Below, in pieces: positions 40,223 to 49,283 of a stretch of 64,000 bases of DNA. Position numbers and translations under genes: made by a program. The stretch lies in the NCBI RefSeq assembly GCF_022179545.1, contig NZ_AP025518.1:1-64000 (forward strand), in the 5' to 3' direction. The notes beneath the pieces were generated by a model. It saw nothing but the letters and a program-made list of their open reading frames with translations, was not told where the DNA came from and did not search any database. Positions within the stretch are counted from its first letter, which is position 1. Every line of letters begins with the position of its first letter. Source of the DNA: Mycolicibacterium fortuitum subsp. fortuitum (lineage in GTDB: Bacteria; Actinomycetota; Actinomycetes; Mycobacteriales; Mycobacteriaceae).

Positions 40223-41011
40223 ATGACCGACGCTGAGTACGATCTCGCCACTGGTGAGTTCGATGTCGGACTTATCCGCGCGGGTGCTGCAGCCGCGGCC
40301 AGGCGCCGCGAGCTCGACATCAGCCAGCGCAGTCTCGCCGCCGACGGAATCATCAACGCCGGGGCGCTCATCGCGTTCGAGAAGGGCCGCAGCTGGCCCC
40401 GCGAGCGCACCCGGCTCAAGCTCGAAGAAGTGTTGCGCTGGCCTCCGGGCACCATCGCCCGGCTGCGCCAGGGCGGTCCGGTACCCGATCCGGCGATGCC
40501 GGTGCCGACACCCATGGAATCGCCGACCGTCACCGCACAACCGATCCCGGTGCCCTTGGCGAGCACACCGCCGGCCAGCGACGAGGTTCCGCTCATCGCC
40601 CAGGCGGTGCTCACGGCGGTGAACACTCTCGAGTCCACGATCGCCACACTGCCCGCGGTGGGAGATCCCGAGTTCACCCCCCGCGTCACGTCGGTCCTGG
40701 CCGACCTGCGTCAGCTCGAGGCCGTGGCCGCCCGCGCGGCGCGGCTCAGCATGGTGACCCCGGCGCTGATCAAGGCCCTGAGTGCGGTGCGGCGCCAGAT
40801 CGATGAACTGACCACCCTCGCGGCCACCGCACCCGGTGCCACGCTGGGGCAGCGCCTCTATGCCGCACGGCGCCAGTCGAACCTGACCATCAGTGAAACG
40901 GCAACGGCCGCCGGGGTTTCCGAGGACATCGTGGCGCGCGCCGAGGCGGAGTACCCCGTCGACGCGCCTTCAGTCCACGCTCTGGAGGCACTGATCGGCG
41001 CAATGCGCTGA
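40223..41011 (+). CDS. Rv0023-like XRE helix-turn-helix regulator
   Basis: The 262 residues have two HTH-like parts. The N-terminal one (about 20-75) includes ARRRELDISQRSLAADGIINAGALIAFEKGRSWP. The C-terminal Cro/CI-type helix (about 210-255) includes LYAARRQSNLTISETATAAGVSEDIVARAEAEYPVD. A Pro-rich and helical linker joins them. It is divergent from the whiB5-like gene, and the motif cluster between them is the obvious candidate target. The Rv0022c-Rv0023 pair is syntenic in M. tuberculosis. Confidence 0.82.
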   Translation: MTDAEYDLATGEFDVGLIRAGAAAAARRRELDISQRSLAADGIINAGALIAFEKGRSWPRERTRLKLEEVLRWPPGTIARLRQGGPVPDPAMPVPTPMESPTVTAQPIPVPLASTPPASDEVPLIAQAVLTAVNTLESTIATLPAVGDPEFTPRVTSVLADLRQLEAVAARAARLSMVTPALIKALSAVRRQIDELTTLAATAPGATLGQRLYAARRQSNLTISETATAAGVSEDIVARAEAEYPVDAPSVHALEALIGAMR

Positions 41012-42529
41012 TCAGTCGTCCCTGCGGTCCCGCCGATCGTCGTGCGTCGGGAAGTGCTCGGCGAGGGCCGCTGCGATCTCGAGGAAACGGCGTCGGGTCG
41101 CGGTCGACATCTCCCGCGGATCGACGACACCGCCGGGCCGCAGATGTCCGTCGAACGGCACCTCGATCACCCGTTGCCCCTGCCCGGAGAACTGACCGGC
41201 CAGGATGGAACGGGTGCGCTTGTCGGCGTGGCCGTCGGAGTCGTTGAGCACCACGACTGTGCGCTGCAACAGGTCGGTCATCTCGTGAGCGGCCAGCCAG
41301 TCCAGCGTCTGACCGGCAGTGGCCGCGCCGTCGACCCACGGCGAGGAAACCACGATCAAGCCGTCGAGATCGCGCAGCACCTCCTGGGTCACCGGCGAGT
41401 CCATCGTCGAACTGCAGTCCACCACCGAGATCGAGAAGTGCTTGTCCAGCCGGGTGGTGGCCTCCCGGTAGATGGCCGCGTCCAGTACCCGGCGGCGAGC
41501 TGGGGTGCCCTCGCCGGCCAGGACGAACAGGCCGGCGGCGTTGTTGCCGACCCGGCTGCGTACGTCGGCGAACGTGTCCAGATGCTTGTCGTTGGCGAGT
41601 TCCCAATAGGAACTCTGGGCCTGGGGGTCGACGCGGCTGCCGAGCTTCCCGAAGGACGTGTCGGCGTCGATGGCGACCACTCGATCGTCCTGACGCAACT
41701 GGGCGAAGATCGAACCGACACTGGCCGAGACAGTGGTCTTGCCGACGCCGCCCTTGCCCATCACCCCGACCTTGTAGTGGCCGCGCAGCAGACCCTTGAT
41801 CTTGGTCTCCAACTCGGCGACCCGAAGGTCCTCGGGCGACGGGCCGGGGTTGATCAACCCGAACGTGGCCCGGTAGACGAGCAGTCGCCAGCCGCTCCCG
41901 GGAGGTTGACGTTTCTGCGGAACCAGGTCGTTGACCCGGATGCGGTCGGCGTATGACCCGGTCGGCAGCGGCGGAACTCCCGGTCCGTGGCCGGCCGGAT
42001 CCGGTGCGAAGCCGCCTTCTGCGGGCCACGGCTGACCGGGCGGCGGCCCGTACGGCTGGTGCGGTGGTCCGCCCGGTCCGGGCGGGCGCTGTGACGGCCG
42101 ATGCCAGCCGGGTGGGCCCTGCTCCCAGGCATCCGGTCGAGGTTCGGGATGGCCAAGGTTCGGTGGCTGATGGGGCTCGTGCGGATGTTGGGCCGGCGGT
42201 GGCGGTGGCGGAGGAGGTGGGGGCACCGGTTGCTGCGGTGGGGCCGGCGGTGCGGGAGGCGCCTCCCGGAACGTGCGTCGGGCCCGCTCGGCGTCGGGAT
42301 CGGTCGGTATGCCCTGCGCCGGCCCGGAATCGTCGTCGGTGCTCTCCGGGGCTTTCGACGGCACGAAGTTCACCGGCGGCCGGCCGGGTATCGCAGGCGG
42401 CTCTGGTGGCTTGCGGCGAGTCGGCCGGGTATCGGGTTCGAAGTGGGATTCCTCCGGACCCGTCCAGCCGAGCTCTCTACGCAAGGTGTCGTCTGGGTCG
42501 GGCACGCCTGAATCTCCTCCGGAAATCAC
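41012..42529 (-). CDS. MinD/ParA-like ATPase with Pro-rich N-terminus (EspI/Rv3860-like)
   Basis: The 505 residues have a disordered Pro-rich half (1-190, including a run of ten prolines) and a SIMIBI ATPase domain. The deviant Walker A is GKGGVGKTT, followed by AIDADTSFGKLGSRVD, VVDCSSTMDSPV and VVVLNDSD. Its architecture is that of EspI (Rv3876), a second copy of which lies at 55952. Its place upstream of espE recalls Rv3860 in M. tuberculosis. It probably has an ESX-1-associated regulatory role, but this is inferred from similarity and position. Confidence 0.78.
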   Translation of the reverse strand: MISGGDSGVPDPDDTLRRELGWTGPEESHFEPDTRPTRRKPPEPPAIPGRPPVNFVPSKAPESTDDDSGPAQGIPTDPDAERARRTFREAPPAPPAPPQQPVPPPPPPPPPPAQHPHEPHQPPNLGHPEPRPDAWEQGPPGWHRPSQRPPGPGGPPHQPYGPPPGQPWPAEGGFAPDPAGHGPGVPPLPTGSYADRIRVNDLVPQKRQPPGSGWRLLVYRATFGLINPGPSPEDLRVAELETKIKGLLRGHYKVGVMGKGGVGKTTVSASVGSIFAQLRQDDRVVAIDADTSFGKLGSRVDPQAQSSYWELANDKHLDTFADVRSRVGNNAAGLFVLAGEGTPARRRVLDAAIYREATTRLDKHFSISVVDCSSTMDSPVTQEVLRDLDGLIVVSSPWVDGAATAGQTLDWLAAHEMTDLLQRTVVVLNDSDGHADKRTRSILAGQFSGQGQRVIEVPFDGHLRPGGVVDPREMSTATRRRFLEIAAALAEHFPTHDDRRDRRDD

Positions 42530-42896
42530 ACAAGGGAACTTTGACCGGGTTCAAGTATCGACTACAACCCGTCCGGCTTGCATGATCCGCCTGCAATCCG
42601 GCCGAAATAACGTGGCAGCAAATTTGGATGGCAAATCCCGACCGATCCTGCAGCGCGGGCGGAGGGAGCCCTCGGCAGCGCCCCTGGGTGCGCATCGGCG
42701 GGCGCCTCGGCAACGCCGCTCGGTCAGGGCGCCCAGCCTTCGGGAGCCCCCGGAAAAACGACTGCTCAACTGCGATAGACAGTGTTCGCAGCGGGTCCGG
42801 GTGCCCTCACCCGAGTGCTGTCACGGCCGCGAAATTGGTGCGCTGACCGGGTCGAATGCGCTGGTAATCTCTGTTCCGGCGAAGGGGATACTGGGC
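42530..42896. promoter_or_regulatory. Divergent promoter region upstream of the ESX-1 operon
   Basis: The 367 bases between the MinD-like gene (minus) and espE (plus) have no credible gene. GGTAATCT near 42863-42870 is a possible extended -10 for espE, and GAAGGGG near 42881 is its ribosome site. No EspR or PhoP site could be assigned by eye. Confidence 0.5.
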
Positions 42897-44363
42897 ATGG
42901 GGCTGTCGGGGGATATGGCCGATTTCGGCAAAGACTTCATCGAGAACAACCAGAACTGGACCGAGCGTGCCGCCAGGGTCGGAGAGTTCGGCAACCAGAT
43001 GGTCGATCTCAGCCAGAAGGCCGCCGACTTCTTCGCGTCGGCGCCGGGCCCGCGTCCGGTTCGCACGGCGCACTCGCCGATCCTGGTCGCCGGGCAGCAG
43101 ACCATCGAGTCGATGAGGCACAGCACCGGGGTGGGGGATCCGGACAACGGACAACGCTTCGGAGACGCCGCCGACCAGGTGGTTGCTGCCGGGCAGATGC
43201 TGGCATCGGCATTCCCCGACGACAGTTGGGACAGCAGTGGGGCCAGCGCCTACGCGGGCCGTAACAGTGAGCAGGTCGGCAGGGTCCAGACCATGCTCGG
43301 GCTGGACCACATGGTGGCCGGGGTGCTCGCCACCGAAGCAGGGCAGATCGCGGCCACGCGGGACAGCCTCGACGGGCATGCCGACTGGCTGGGCGCGATG
43401 AGCATGCTCACCACGGGAGCGGGGGCTGTTCCGGGCTTCGGGACGGCGGCCCGGCTGGCGACCGAGTTCGCGATGGTGGCCAAGGCCGTCGGCGACTCGA
43501 ACGACGACGTCACCACCCTGAGCGCCCGCATCGATCAGAACGCGGCGGTCTTGCAGACTGCGGCAGCACAGTACGAAGCGTTGGCCGCCGACGTCACCCC
43601 GGCCGAGCCGCAGGCCGCAGAGCCGCAGGCGCCGGCCGACGCCGACTCCACCGCTGCGGGCTGTCCGACGGCCGGCGACGAGGTTGCGCCAGGCGGTGGT
43701 GGCGAGGTCCCGTCGGGCGGCGCCGGTTCCGCACCGGCAGGTTGGTCGGCCGCTACCCCGATGTCTTCGGCGCCGGCGTCGCCGGCCGGCATGCCCGGTG
43801 CGGTGTCGCCCTCACCGGATGCGGCGACCGGCGCGGCGGGCGCCCTCGGCGGAATCCTTGGCTCACTGGTGAGCCCGCTCAGCGGACTACTCGCGGGGTT
43901 CGCCCAGGCCGCCGGGCAGGCAGCGCAGATTGTCACCCAGGCCGCGACTCAGGCTGCTCAGCTGGCCGGTCAGGCGGGCGCCCCCGTCGCGGACACCGCC
44001 GAGCTCGACTCTGATCGGGACCGTGACGACGAGGGCGATGCGGACGAGGACGAGGACGAGAGAGACTCACACGACGAGGACCGGAAGAAGGACGGCGAAG
44101 GCGAGCCCGAAGAGGGCCGGGCCGATGGTGTACCGGGCACGGATTCTGCGGGTGCACCGGCCGATCCGCAGGCCCCGGACGCGCGGAACGAGCCCGCCAA
44201 GACACTGCCTCCCGACCTGGAGGCCGTGGCCAGCGGCGGGGCCGCGGCGGGCTCGGCTCCGGTGCATGTCGGGGCGGATTTCGAGCAGGGCCAGCTGCAT
44301 GTGGCAGCGGCGGCTACATTAGATCGCGGTGTACCCGGATCTGCGGCCGTGATCGACAGGTAA
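42897..44363 (+). CDS. espE: ESX-1 secretion-associated protein EspE
   Basis: The 488 residues have an N-terminal helical domain (about 1-190: SGDMADFGKDFIENNQNWTERAARVGEFG, DSWDSSGASAYAGRN with a W-x-S turn, HADWLGAMSM). A Pro/Ala-rich segment and a strongly acidic Asp/Glu tract (about 365-410) follow. EspE is a secreted surface-associated ESX-1 substrate, and the gene opens espEFGH-eccA. The start is chosen at ATG 42897 behind AAGGGG; the frame is open far upstream without family resemblance. Confidence 0.85.
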   Translation: MGLSGDMADFGKDFIENNQNWTERAARVGEFGNQMVDLSQKAADFFASAPGPRPVRTAHSPILVAGQQTIESMRHSTGVGDPDNGQRFGDAADQVVAAGQMLASAFPDDSWDSSGASAYAGRNSEQVGRVQTMLGLDHMVAGVLATEAGQIAATRDSLDGHADWLGAMSMLTTGAGAVPGFGTAARLATEFAMVAKAVGDSNDDVTTLSARIDQNAAVLQTAAAQYEALAADVTPAEPQAAEPQAPADADSTAAGCPTAGDEVAPGGGGEVPSGGAGSAPAGWSAATPMSSAPASPAGMPGAVSPSPDAATGAAGALGGILGSLVSPLSGLLAGFAQAAGQAAQIVTQAATQAAQLAGQAGAPVADTAELDSDRDRDDEGDADEDEDERDSHDEDRKKDGEGEPEEGRADGVPGTDSAGAPADPQAPDARNEPAKTLPPDLEAVASGGAAAGSAPVHVGADFEQGQLHVAAAATLDRGVPGSAAVIDR

Positions 44364-44394
44364 GAATTCGGGGACAGGGATCGAGGGGAAATTC

Positions 44395-44706
44395 ATGGCG
44401 GGTGATTTGCGGGTTGCCACCGCTCATTTGCAGGAGCTGTCGGCCAGACAGGACGCGGCGGCGACCAGTCTGACCGCGGCTACCGGTGTGGTCGAAGGTG
44501 TCGACACCGCGGTGCGTCTGACACACGGACCGATTTCGTCGGCGTCGTCGGCAGCTGTCTCGGCTGCGGTCAGCGCTCGTCGAGCTGCGGGCACGTGCAT
44601 TGCAGGGGTGTCGCGAGACCTCGGGGCCAAGCTGTCCCACGCGGCGGGTGGGTACGACCGGACGGACTCGACGATGTCCGGCGCCCTCCATGGAACCGTG
44701 CGGTAG
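44395..44706 (+). CDS. espF: ESX-1 secretion-associated protein EspF
   Basis: The 103-residue helical DUF2580-type protein (DLRVATAHLQELSARQDAAATSL and a C-terminal YDRTDSTM) has the same size as Rv3865. The C-terminal YxxxD-like YDRTD may serve as part of the T7SS export signal. EspF is a secreted ESX-1 substrate linked functionally to EspE. It lies 31 bases after espE and 14 bases before espG. Confidence 0.88.
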   Translation: MAGDLRVATAHLQELSARQDAAATSLTAATGVVEGVDTAVRLTHGPISSASSAAVSAAVSARRAAGTCIAGVSRDLGAKLSHAAGGYDRTDSTMSGALHGTVR

Positions 44707-44720
44707 AGGCGGAGCGACTG

Positions 44721-45569
44721 ATGACAAATCCCTTCAGCGCTGACGCGAACACCGCGGCCATCGACGACGTCGTCGGGGTCGAGCTGACCATCGACGGCAT
44801 CCTGGTGGTCGCCGACAAGCTGGGCCTGACCGACTTCCCGCCTTCGATGGGGATCCGGTTGAACATTCCCCAGCCCGATCTGCGCAACATCGTGTGGGAA
44901 CAGGTGGCCCGAGATCTCACCGCGCAGGGCGTGCTGGATGTCTTCGGCAATCCCCATCCCGAGGTCGCGGCGATGCTCGACACGCTCAGCCGTCCCGAAC
45001 GCACGCTGGAGGGCCGCTGGTGGCGGCGCGACGTGGGCGGCAAGATGATCCGGTTCGTGGTGTGCCGTAAGGGCGGCAGGCATGTGGTTGCCGCTCGCGA
45101 CAACGACATGCTGGTGCTGCAGCGGGTGGCCGCACAGGTTGGTCTGGCCGGGATGGTGACGACCGTGCTCGGCGAGGGACAACCCGCCAGCGTCGAGCCG
45201 TTGACCGGTGTCGCGGCGACCCTGGCGAGCTGCCGGACCGCCGACGAGCTGACCGGTTACGGGATCCCGCCGACCTCGGCCCGTATCTACGCGAACATCA
45301 TCTCCGAGCCCGAGAGCTGGGTGGAACTGGTGGTGTCCGAGCGCAATCCGGGTGGCACCATCGCCCAGGTGGATGTCGCCGCGGGCGTGCTCGACTCGAA
45401 GCAGGGACGCATCGTGTCCATCCCACGCCGGGTGAACGGGGAGCTCTACGGCAGCTTCCTGACCGGAACCAAGGACAACCTGCAGCGGGCCCTCGACGGT
45501 TTGATCGAATTCCTGCCGTCGGGTTCGTGGTTCGACAAGTCTGATCCGGACAGCTCCTACCCGTACTGA
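44721..45569 (+). CDS. espG1: ESX-1 chaperone EspG1
   Basis: This cytosolic chaperone binds the hh motif of cognate PPE proteins (here PPE68) and delivers PE/PPE pairs to the secretion ATPase. The 282 residues include VVGVELTIDGILVVADKLGLTDFPPSMGI, RWWRRDVGGKMIRFVVC and the C-terminal GTIAQVDVAAGVLDSKQGRIV strand region. ATG at 44721 follows GGAGCG; the longer open frame from 44595 overlaps espF and lacks conservation. Confidence 0.92.
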   Translation: MTNPFSADANTAAIDDVVGVELTIDGILVVADKLGLTDFPPSMGIRLNIPQPDLRNIVWEQVARDLTAQGVLDVFGNPHPEVAAMLDTLSRPERTLEGRWWRRDVGGKMIRFVVCRKGGRHVVAARDNDMLVLQRVAAQVGLAGMVTTVLGEGQPASVEPLTGVAATLASCRTADELTGYGIPPTSARIYANIISEPESWVELVVSERNPGGTIAQVDVAAGVLDSKQGRIVSIPRRVNGELYGSFLTGTKDNLQRALDGLIEFLPSGSWFDKSDPDSSYPY

Positions 45570-45583
45570 AAGAGGCCGCCACG

Positions 45584-46120
45584 GTGGGTGACTTTCCGCC
45601 ACATTCTCCGGACGACGATGACGACTACGACGACCTCTCGGCGCTGGATTTCTCGTACTCGGACGACGATTCGAACGCTGCTGCCCTCGATGCGCTCGGG
45701 ACCTACGACGACTTCGCACCGTCGGCCGAGGTGGAGTCCGACGACGGGTACTCCGATGGATCGGAAACCGAAGACGAGAAACTCTCGGTGCCGCTGTTCA
45801 CCGTCACCAATCCGCCCGAAACCGTCACAGTGACGGCGTTCATGGATGGCCGGGTGCACCAGATCGAGCTGGCGCCGAAAGTCACCAATCTGACCGAACG
45901 GGACCTCGCCGAGGAGATCCTGGTGATCGCGGGTCTGGCTGCCCAGCAGGCCAAGTCCGCCCAGTACTCGTTCATGCTCGCGGGAATGCGGGAGCATGGG
46001 CACGACGACGCGGCGACCCGCGACTTTCTGACCCGTGACCTGGATCTACCCACCCCCGAGCAAGCAGAAGATGCGCGGGCCCAGGTCTTTTCGACCCGCT
46101 ATGGAGGCGATAATGGCTGA
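45584..46120 (+). CDS. espH: ESX-1 secretion-associated protein EspH
   Basis: The 178 residues have a very acidic N-terminal half (Asp/Ser/Tyr-rich, 1-70) and a folded C-terminal half (VTVTAFMDGRVHQIELAPKVTNLTERDLAEEILVIAGLAAQQA) that resembles the EspL/YbaB-like fold. EspH acts in the cytosol to support secretion of EspE/EspF in related species. The GTG start at 45584 is 14 bases after espG1; its 3' end overlaps eccA1 by 8 bases. Confidence 0.85.
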   Translation: MGDFPPHSPDDDDDYDDLSALDFSYSDDDSNAAALDALGTYDDFAPSAEVESDDGYSDGSETEDEKLSVPLFTVTNPPETVTVTAFMDGRVHQIELAPKVTNLTERDLAEEILVIAGLAAQQAKSAQYSFMLAGMREHGHDDAATRDFLTRDLDLPTPEQAEDARAQVFSTRYGGDNG

Positions 46121-47837
46121 CCACCTTGCTGGAATGTTCGGTAGCGCGGTCGGCATGCTGGCCGGCTCGCCTGCCCGCTCGCTCGAAATATTCACCGAGA
46201 TAACCAATTACGACGAATCCGCCTGCGATGCGTGGGTGGGGCGGATCCGCTGCGGTGACACCGACCGGGTCACGTTGTTCCGGGCCTGGTACTCACGCTC
46301 GAACTTCGGGCAGTTGGCCGGCTCGGCCGAGATCTCGATGAACGGCGTCGGCGCCAGGATCCCCATCGGCGGTATCTACGGCAAGGACATCTCCTACCCG
46401 ATCAACTCGCCCCTGGCGATCACTCTGGGTTTTGCCGTGCAGGAGGCGTCCGAGGGCAACTTCGCCGACGCCATGGAGGCATTGGAAGAGGCGCCGGCCG
46501 GCGGGTCCGAACATCTGGTGGCCTGGGTCAAGGCGGTGATCTACGGTGCGGCGCAACGCTGGACCGATGTGATCGACCAGGTGCGCGGCGCCGATCAATG
46601 GCCCGACAAGTTCCTGGCCGCCGCGGCGGGTGTGGCCCATGGTGTGGCGGCGGCAAACCTCGGGTTGTTCACCGAGGCAGACCGGCGCCTCACCGCCGCG
46701 GACGGCACGCCGGCAGCGGCCGCCTGCTCACGCGCCATCGCCTGGTTCCTCGCGATGGCCCGGCGCGCCCAGGGCAACGAAGAGTCGGCACAGGTGCTGC
46801 TGGAATGGCTGCAGGCCAACTTCCCCGAGCCCAAAGTCACTGCGGCACTGCGGGATCCGGCTTACCGGCTGGAAACCACCACCGCTGAGAAGATCGCGGC
46901 CCGCACCGATCCGTGGGATCCGTCCAGCGTGGTGGCCGATACCTCGGGGCGCGACAAGCTGCTCGCCGAGGCGCAGGCGGAACTGGACAAGCAGATCGGT
47001 CTGAGCCGGGTCAAGGAGCAGATCGAGGCCTACCGGGCGGCGACCCAGATGGCCCGGATCCGTGCCGCCCGCGGCATGAAGGTGGCCCAGACCTCCAAGC
47101 ACATGATCTTCGCGGGTCCGCCCGGTACGGGTAAGACGACGATCGCCCGTGTGGTGGCCAACATCCTGGCCGGTCTCGGGGTCATCGCCGAGCCGAAGCT
47201 GATCGAAACGTCGCGTAAAGATTTCGTCGCCGAATACGAAGGCCAGTCCGCGGTCAAGACGGCCAAGACCATCGACCGTGCCCTCGGTGGCGTGTTGTTC
47301 ATCGACGAGGCCTACACCCTGGTGCAGGAGCGCGACGGCCGTGCCGATCCGTTCGGTACCGAGGCGCTCGACACCCTGCTGGCCCGGATGGAAAACGACC
47401 GCGACCGCCTGGTCGTCATCATCGCCGGCTACAGCAACGACATCGACCGTCTCCTGGAGGCCAACGACGGTCTGCGGTCCCGCTTCGCCACCCGCATCGA
47501 GTTCGATTCGTACTCACCCGACGACATCGTCGAGATCGCCAAAGTCATTGCCAAGGCCAATGATTCCTGGCTCGACGATGACGCCTGCAAGCGCGTCAAC
47601 GAGGCGGCGTCGTTGTTGAGCCAGCGCACCCTCAACAACAAGCCCGCCCTCGACATCGCCGGTAACGGTCGTTACGCACGGCAGTTGGTGGAAGCCGGTG
47701 AGCAGAACCGCGACATGCGGCTGTCCCGCTCGCTGGACTTCGAGAGCCTGGGTGTCGAGCAGCTCAGCGAGGTCAACGGAGAAGACATGTCGGCGGCGAT
47801 CGCGGCGGTGCACAGCCGCCTGAATATCGGCGAATAA
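46113..47837 (+). CDS. eccA1: ESX-1 AAA+ ATPase EccA1
   Basis: This cytosolic AAA+ ATPase of the type VII system is thought to recycle EspG-PPE complexes. The 574 residues have six or so TPR-like helices (1-280) and a CbxX/CfqX-type AAA domain: Walker A GPPGTGKTT near 336-344, Walker B VLFIDEAYTL near 395, Arg finger LRSRFATR. ATG at 46113 follows GGAGGC. The length equals that of the M. tuberculosis protein within one residue. Confidence 0.95.
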   Translation: MADHLAGMFGSAVGMLAGSPARSLEIFTEITNYDESACDAWVGRIRCGDTDRVTLFRAWYSRSNFGQLAGSAEISMNGVGARIPIGGIYGKDISYPINSPLAITLGFAVQEASEGNFADAMEALEEAPAGGSEHLVAWVKAVIYGAAQRWTDVIDQVRGADQWPDKFLAAAAGVAHGVAAANLGLFTEADRRLTAADGTPAAAACSRAIAWFLAMARRAQGNEESAQVLLEWLQANFPEPKVTAALRDPAYRLETTTAEKIAARTDPWDPSSVVADTSGRDKLLAEAQAELDKQIGLSRVKEQIEAYRAATQMARIRAARGMKVAQTSKHMIFAGPPGTGKTTIARVVANILAGLGVIAEPKLIETSRKDFVAEYEGQSAVKTAKTIDRALGGVLFIDEAYTLVQERDGRADPFGTEALDTLLARMENDRDRLVVIIAGYSNDIDRLLEANDGLRSRFATRIEFDSYSPDDIVEIAKVIAKANDSWLDDDACKRVNEAASLLSQRTLNNKPALDIAGNGRYARQLVEAGEQNRDMRLSRSLDFESLGVEQLSEVNGEDMSAAIAAVHSRLNIGE

Positions 47838-47840
47838 GCG

Positions 47841-49283
47841 ATGGCAGGTTTCCGGCTCACCACCAAGGTTCAGGTCAGCGGCTGGCGTTTTCTGCTGCGC
47901 CGCGTCGAGCATGCGATCGTGCGCCGGGACACCCGGATGTTCGACGATCCGCTGCAGTTCTACAGCCGCGCGGTGTTCGCCGGTGTTGTCGTCTCGGTGC
48001 TGATCTGCCTCGGTGCGGCCTTGATGGCGTATTTCAAGCCGCTGGGCAAGCAGGGTAGCGACCAGTTGTTGGTGGACCGCACCACCAACCAGCTGTACGT
48101 GATGCTTCCGGGCAGCAACCTGCTGCGGCCGGTGTACAACCTGACCTCGGCGCGGCTTGCCCTCGGTAACTCGGGTACCCCGTCCGCGGTGAAATCCGAA
48201 GAGCTCAACCGCTTGCCGAAGGGGCAGCCGATCGGTATCCCCGGTGCGCCGTACGCCACGCCCACCGGTGTGCCGGCTTCGCGGTGGACCCTGTGCGACA
48301 CGGTGGCCAAGCCGGACAGCTCGGCGCCCAAGGTGGAGTCGTCGGTACTGATCCGCTCGCTGACCACCGACAGCGCGGTCGGCCCGATGCGCCCGAACCA
48401 GGGCATGCTGGTGTCCTTCGAGGGTGGCAACTGGCTGGTCACCGCCGATGGCCGGCACAGCATCGATCTGTCGGATCGCGCGGTGAGTTCGGCCGTGGGT
48501 ATCCCGGTCACCGCCAAGGCCACCCCGGTGTCCGAAGGGTTGTTCAACGCGCTGGCGAACATGGGGCCGTGGCAGCTGCCGGCGATCCCGGCCGCGGGTG
48601 CGCCGAATACCGTTGGGCTGCCGGAGAATCTGGTGATCGGATCGGTCTTCCAGACCGCCACCGAATCTGATCCGCAGCACTACGTGGTGCTGCCCGACGG
48701 GGTGGCCCGCGTCAACGCCACCACCGCGGCGGCCCTGCGCGCCACCAACTCCTACGGTCTGTTGAAGCCGCCGTCGGTGGAGGCCAGCGTGGTCGCCAAA
48801 ATCGCCGAGCAGGTGTACGTCTCGCCGTTGCCGGACAAGCCGCTCGAGGTGCTGCTGCGTCAGGACACGCCGGTGCTGTGCTGGGCCTGGCAGCGGGAAC
48901 CGGGTGATCAGGCACCGAAGACCAGCGTGATCGCCGGCCGCCGGCTGCCACTCCCGTCGTCGGCGGTCGGCACCGGGATCGACCAGATCGGCGGCGACGC
49001 AACGGTGTACATCGAAGGCGGCCAGTTCGTCCGGCTGCAGTCACCCGATCCCCGGGTGGGCGAGAGCCTCTATTACATCGACCCGCAGGGAGTGCGGTAC
49101 GGCATCGCCAACGACGACGCCGCGAAGAATCTGGGCTTGGCCGGTGCGGTGAACGCACCGTGGCAAGTCGTCGGGCTGCTGGTGGAGGGCCCGGTGTTGT
49201 CGAAGGATGCAGCGCTGCTCGAGCACGACACGCTGCCGGCCGACCCCCATCCGCGCAAAGTGGAAAGCAAGCAAGGCTCATGA
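47841..49283 (+). CDS. eccB1: ESX-1 core membrane component EccB1
   Basis: The 480 residues have a cytoplasmic N-terminus ([24 protein letters not shown]), one membrane helix ([22 protein letters not shown], about 44-66) and a large periplasmic domain with repeated beta modules and conserved Cys (TLCDTV, VLCWAW). EccB proteins cap the EccCDE complex on the periplasmic side. It overlaps eccCa1 (ATGA). Confidence 0.95.
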   Translation: MAGFRLTTKVQVSGWRFLLRRVEHAIVRRDTRMFDDPLQFYSRAVFAGVVVSVLICLGAALMAYFKPLGKQGSDQLLVDRTTNQLYVMLPGSNLLRPVYNLTSARLALGNSGTPSAVKSEELNRLPKGQPIGIPGAPYATPTGVPASRWTLCDTVAKPDSSAPKVESSVLIRSLTTDSAVGPMRPNQGMLVSFEGGNWLVTADGRHSIDLSDRAVSSAVGIPVTAKATPVSEGLFNALANMGPWQLPAIPAAGAPNTVGLPENLVIGSVFQTATESDPQHYVVLPDGVARVNATTAAALRATNSYGLLKPPSVEASVVAKIAEQVYVSPLPDKPLEVLLRQDTPVLCWAWQREPGDQAPKTSVIAGRRLPLPSSAVGTGIDQIGGDATVYIEGGQFVRLQSPDPRVGESLYYIDPQGVRYGIANDDAAKNLGLAGAVNAPWQVVGLLVEGPVLSKDAALLEHDTLPADPHPRKVESKQGS

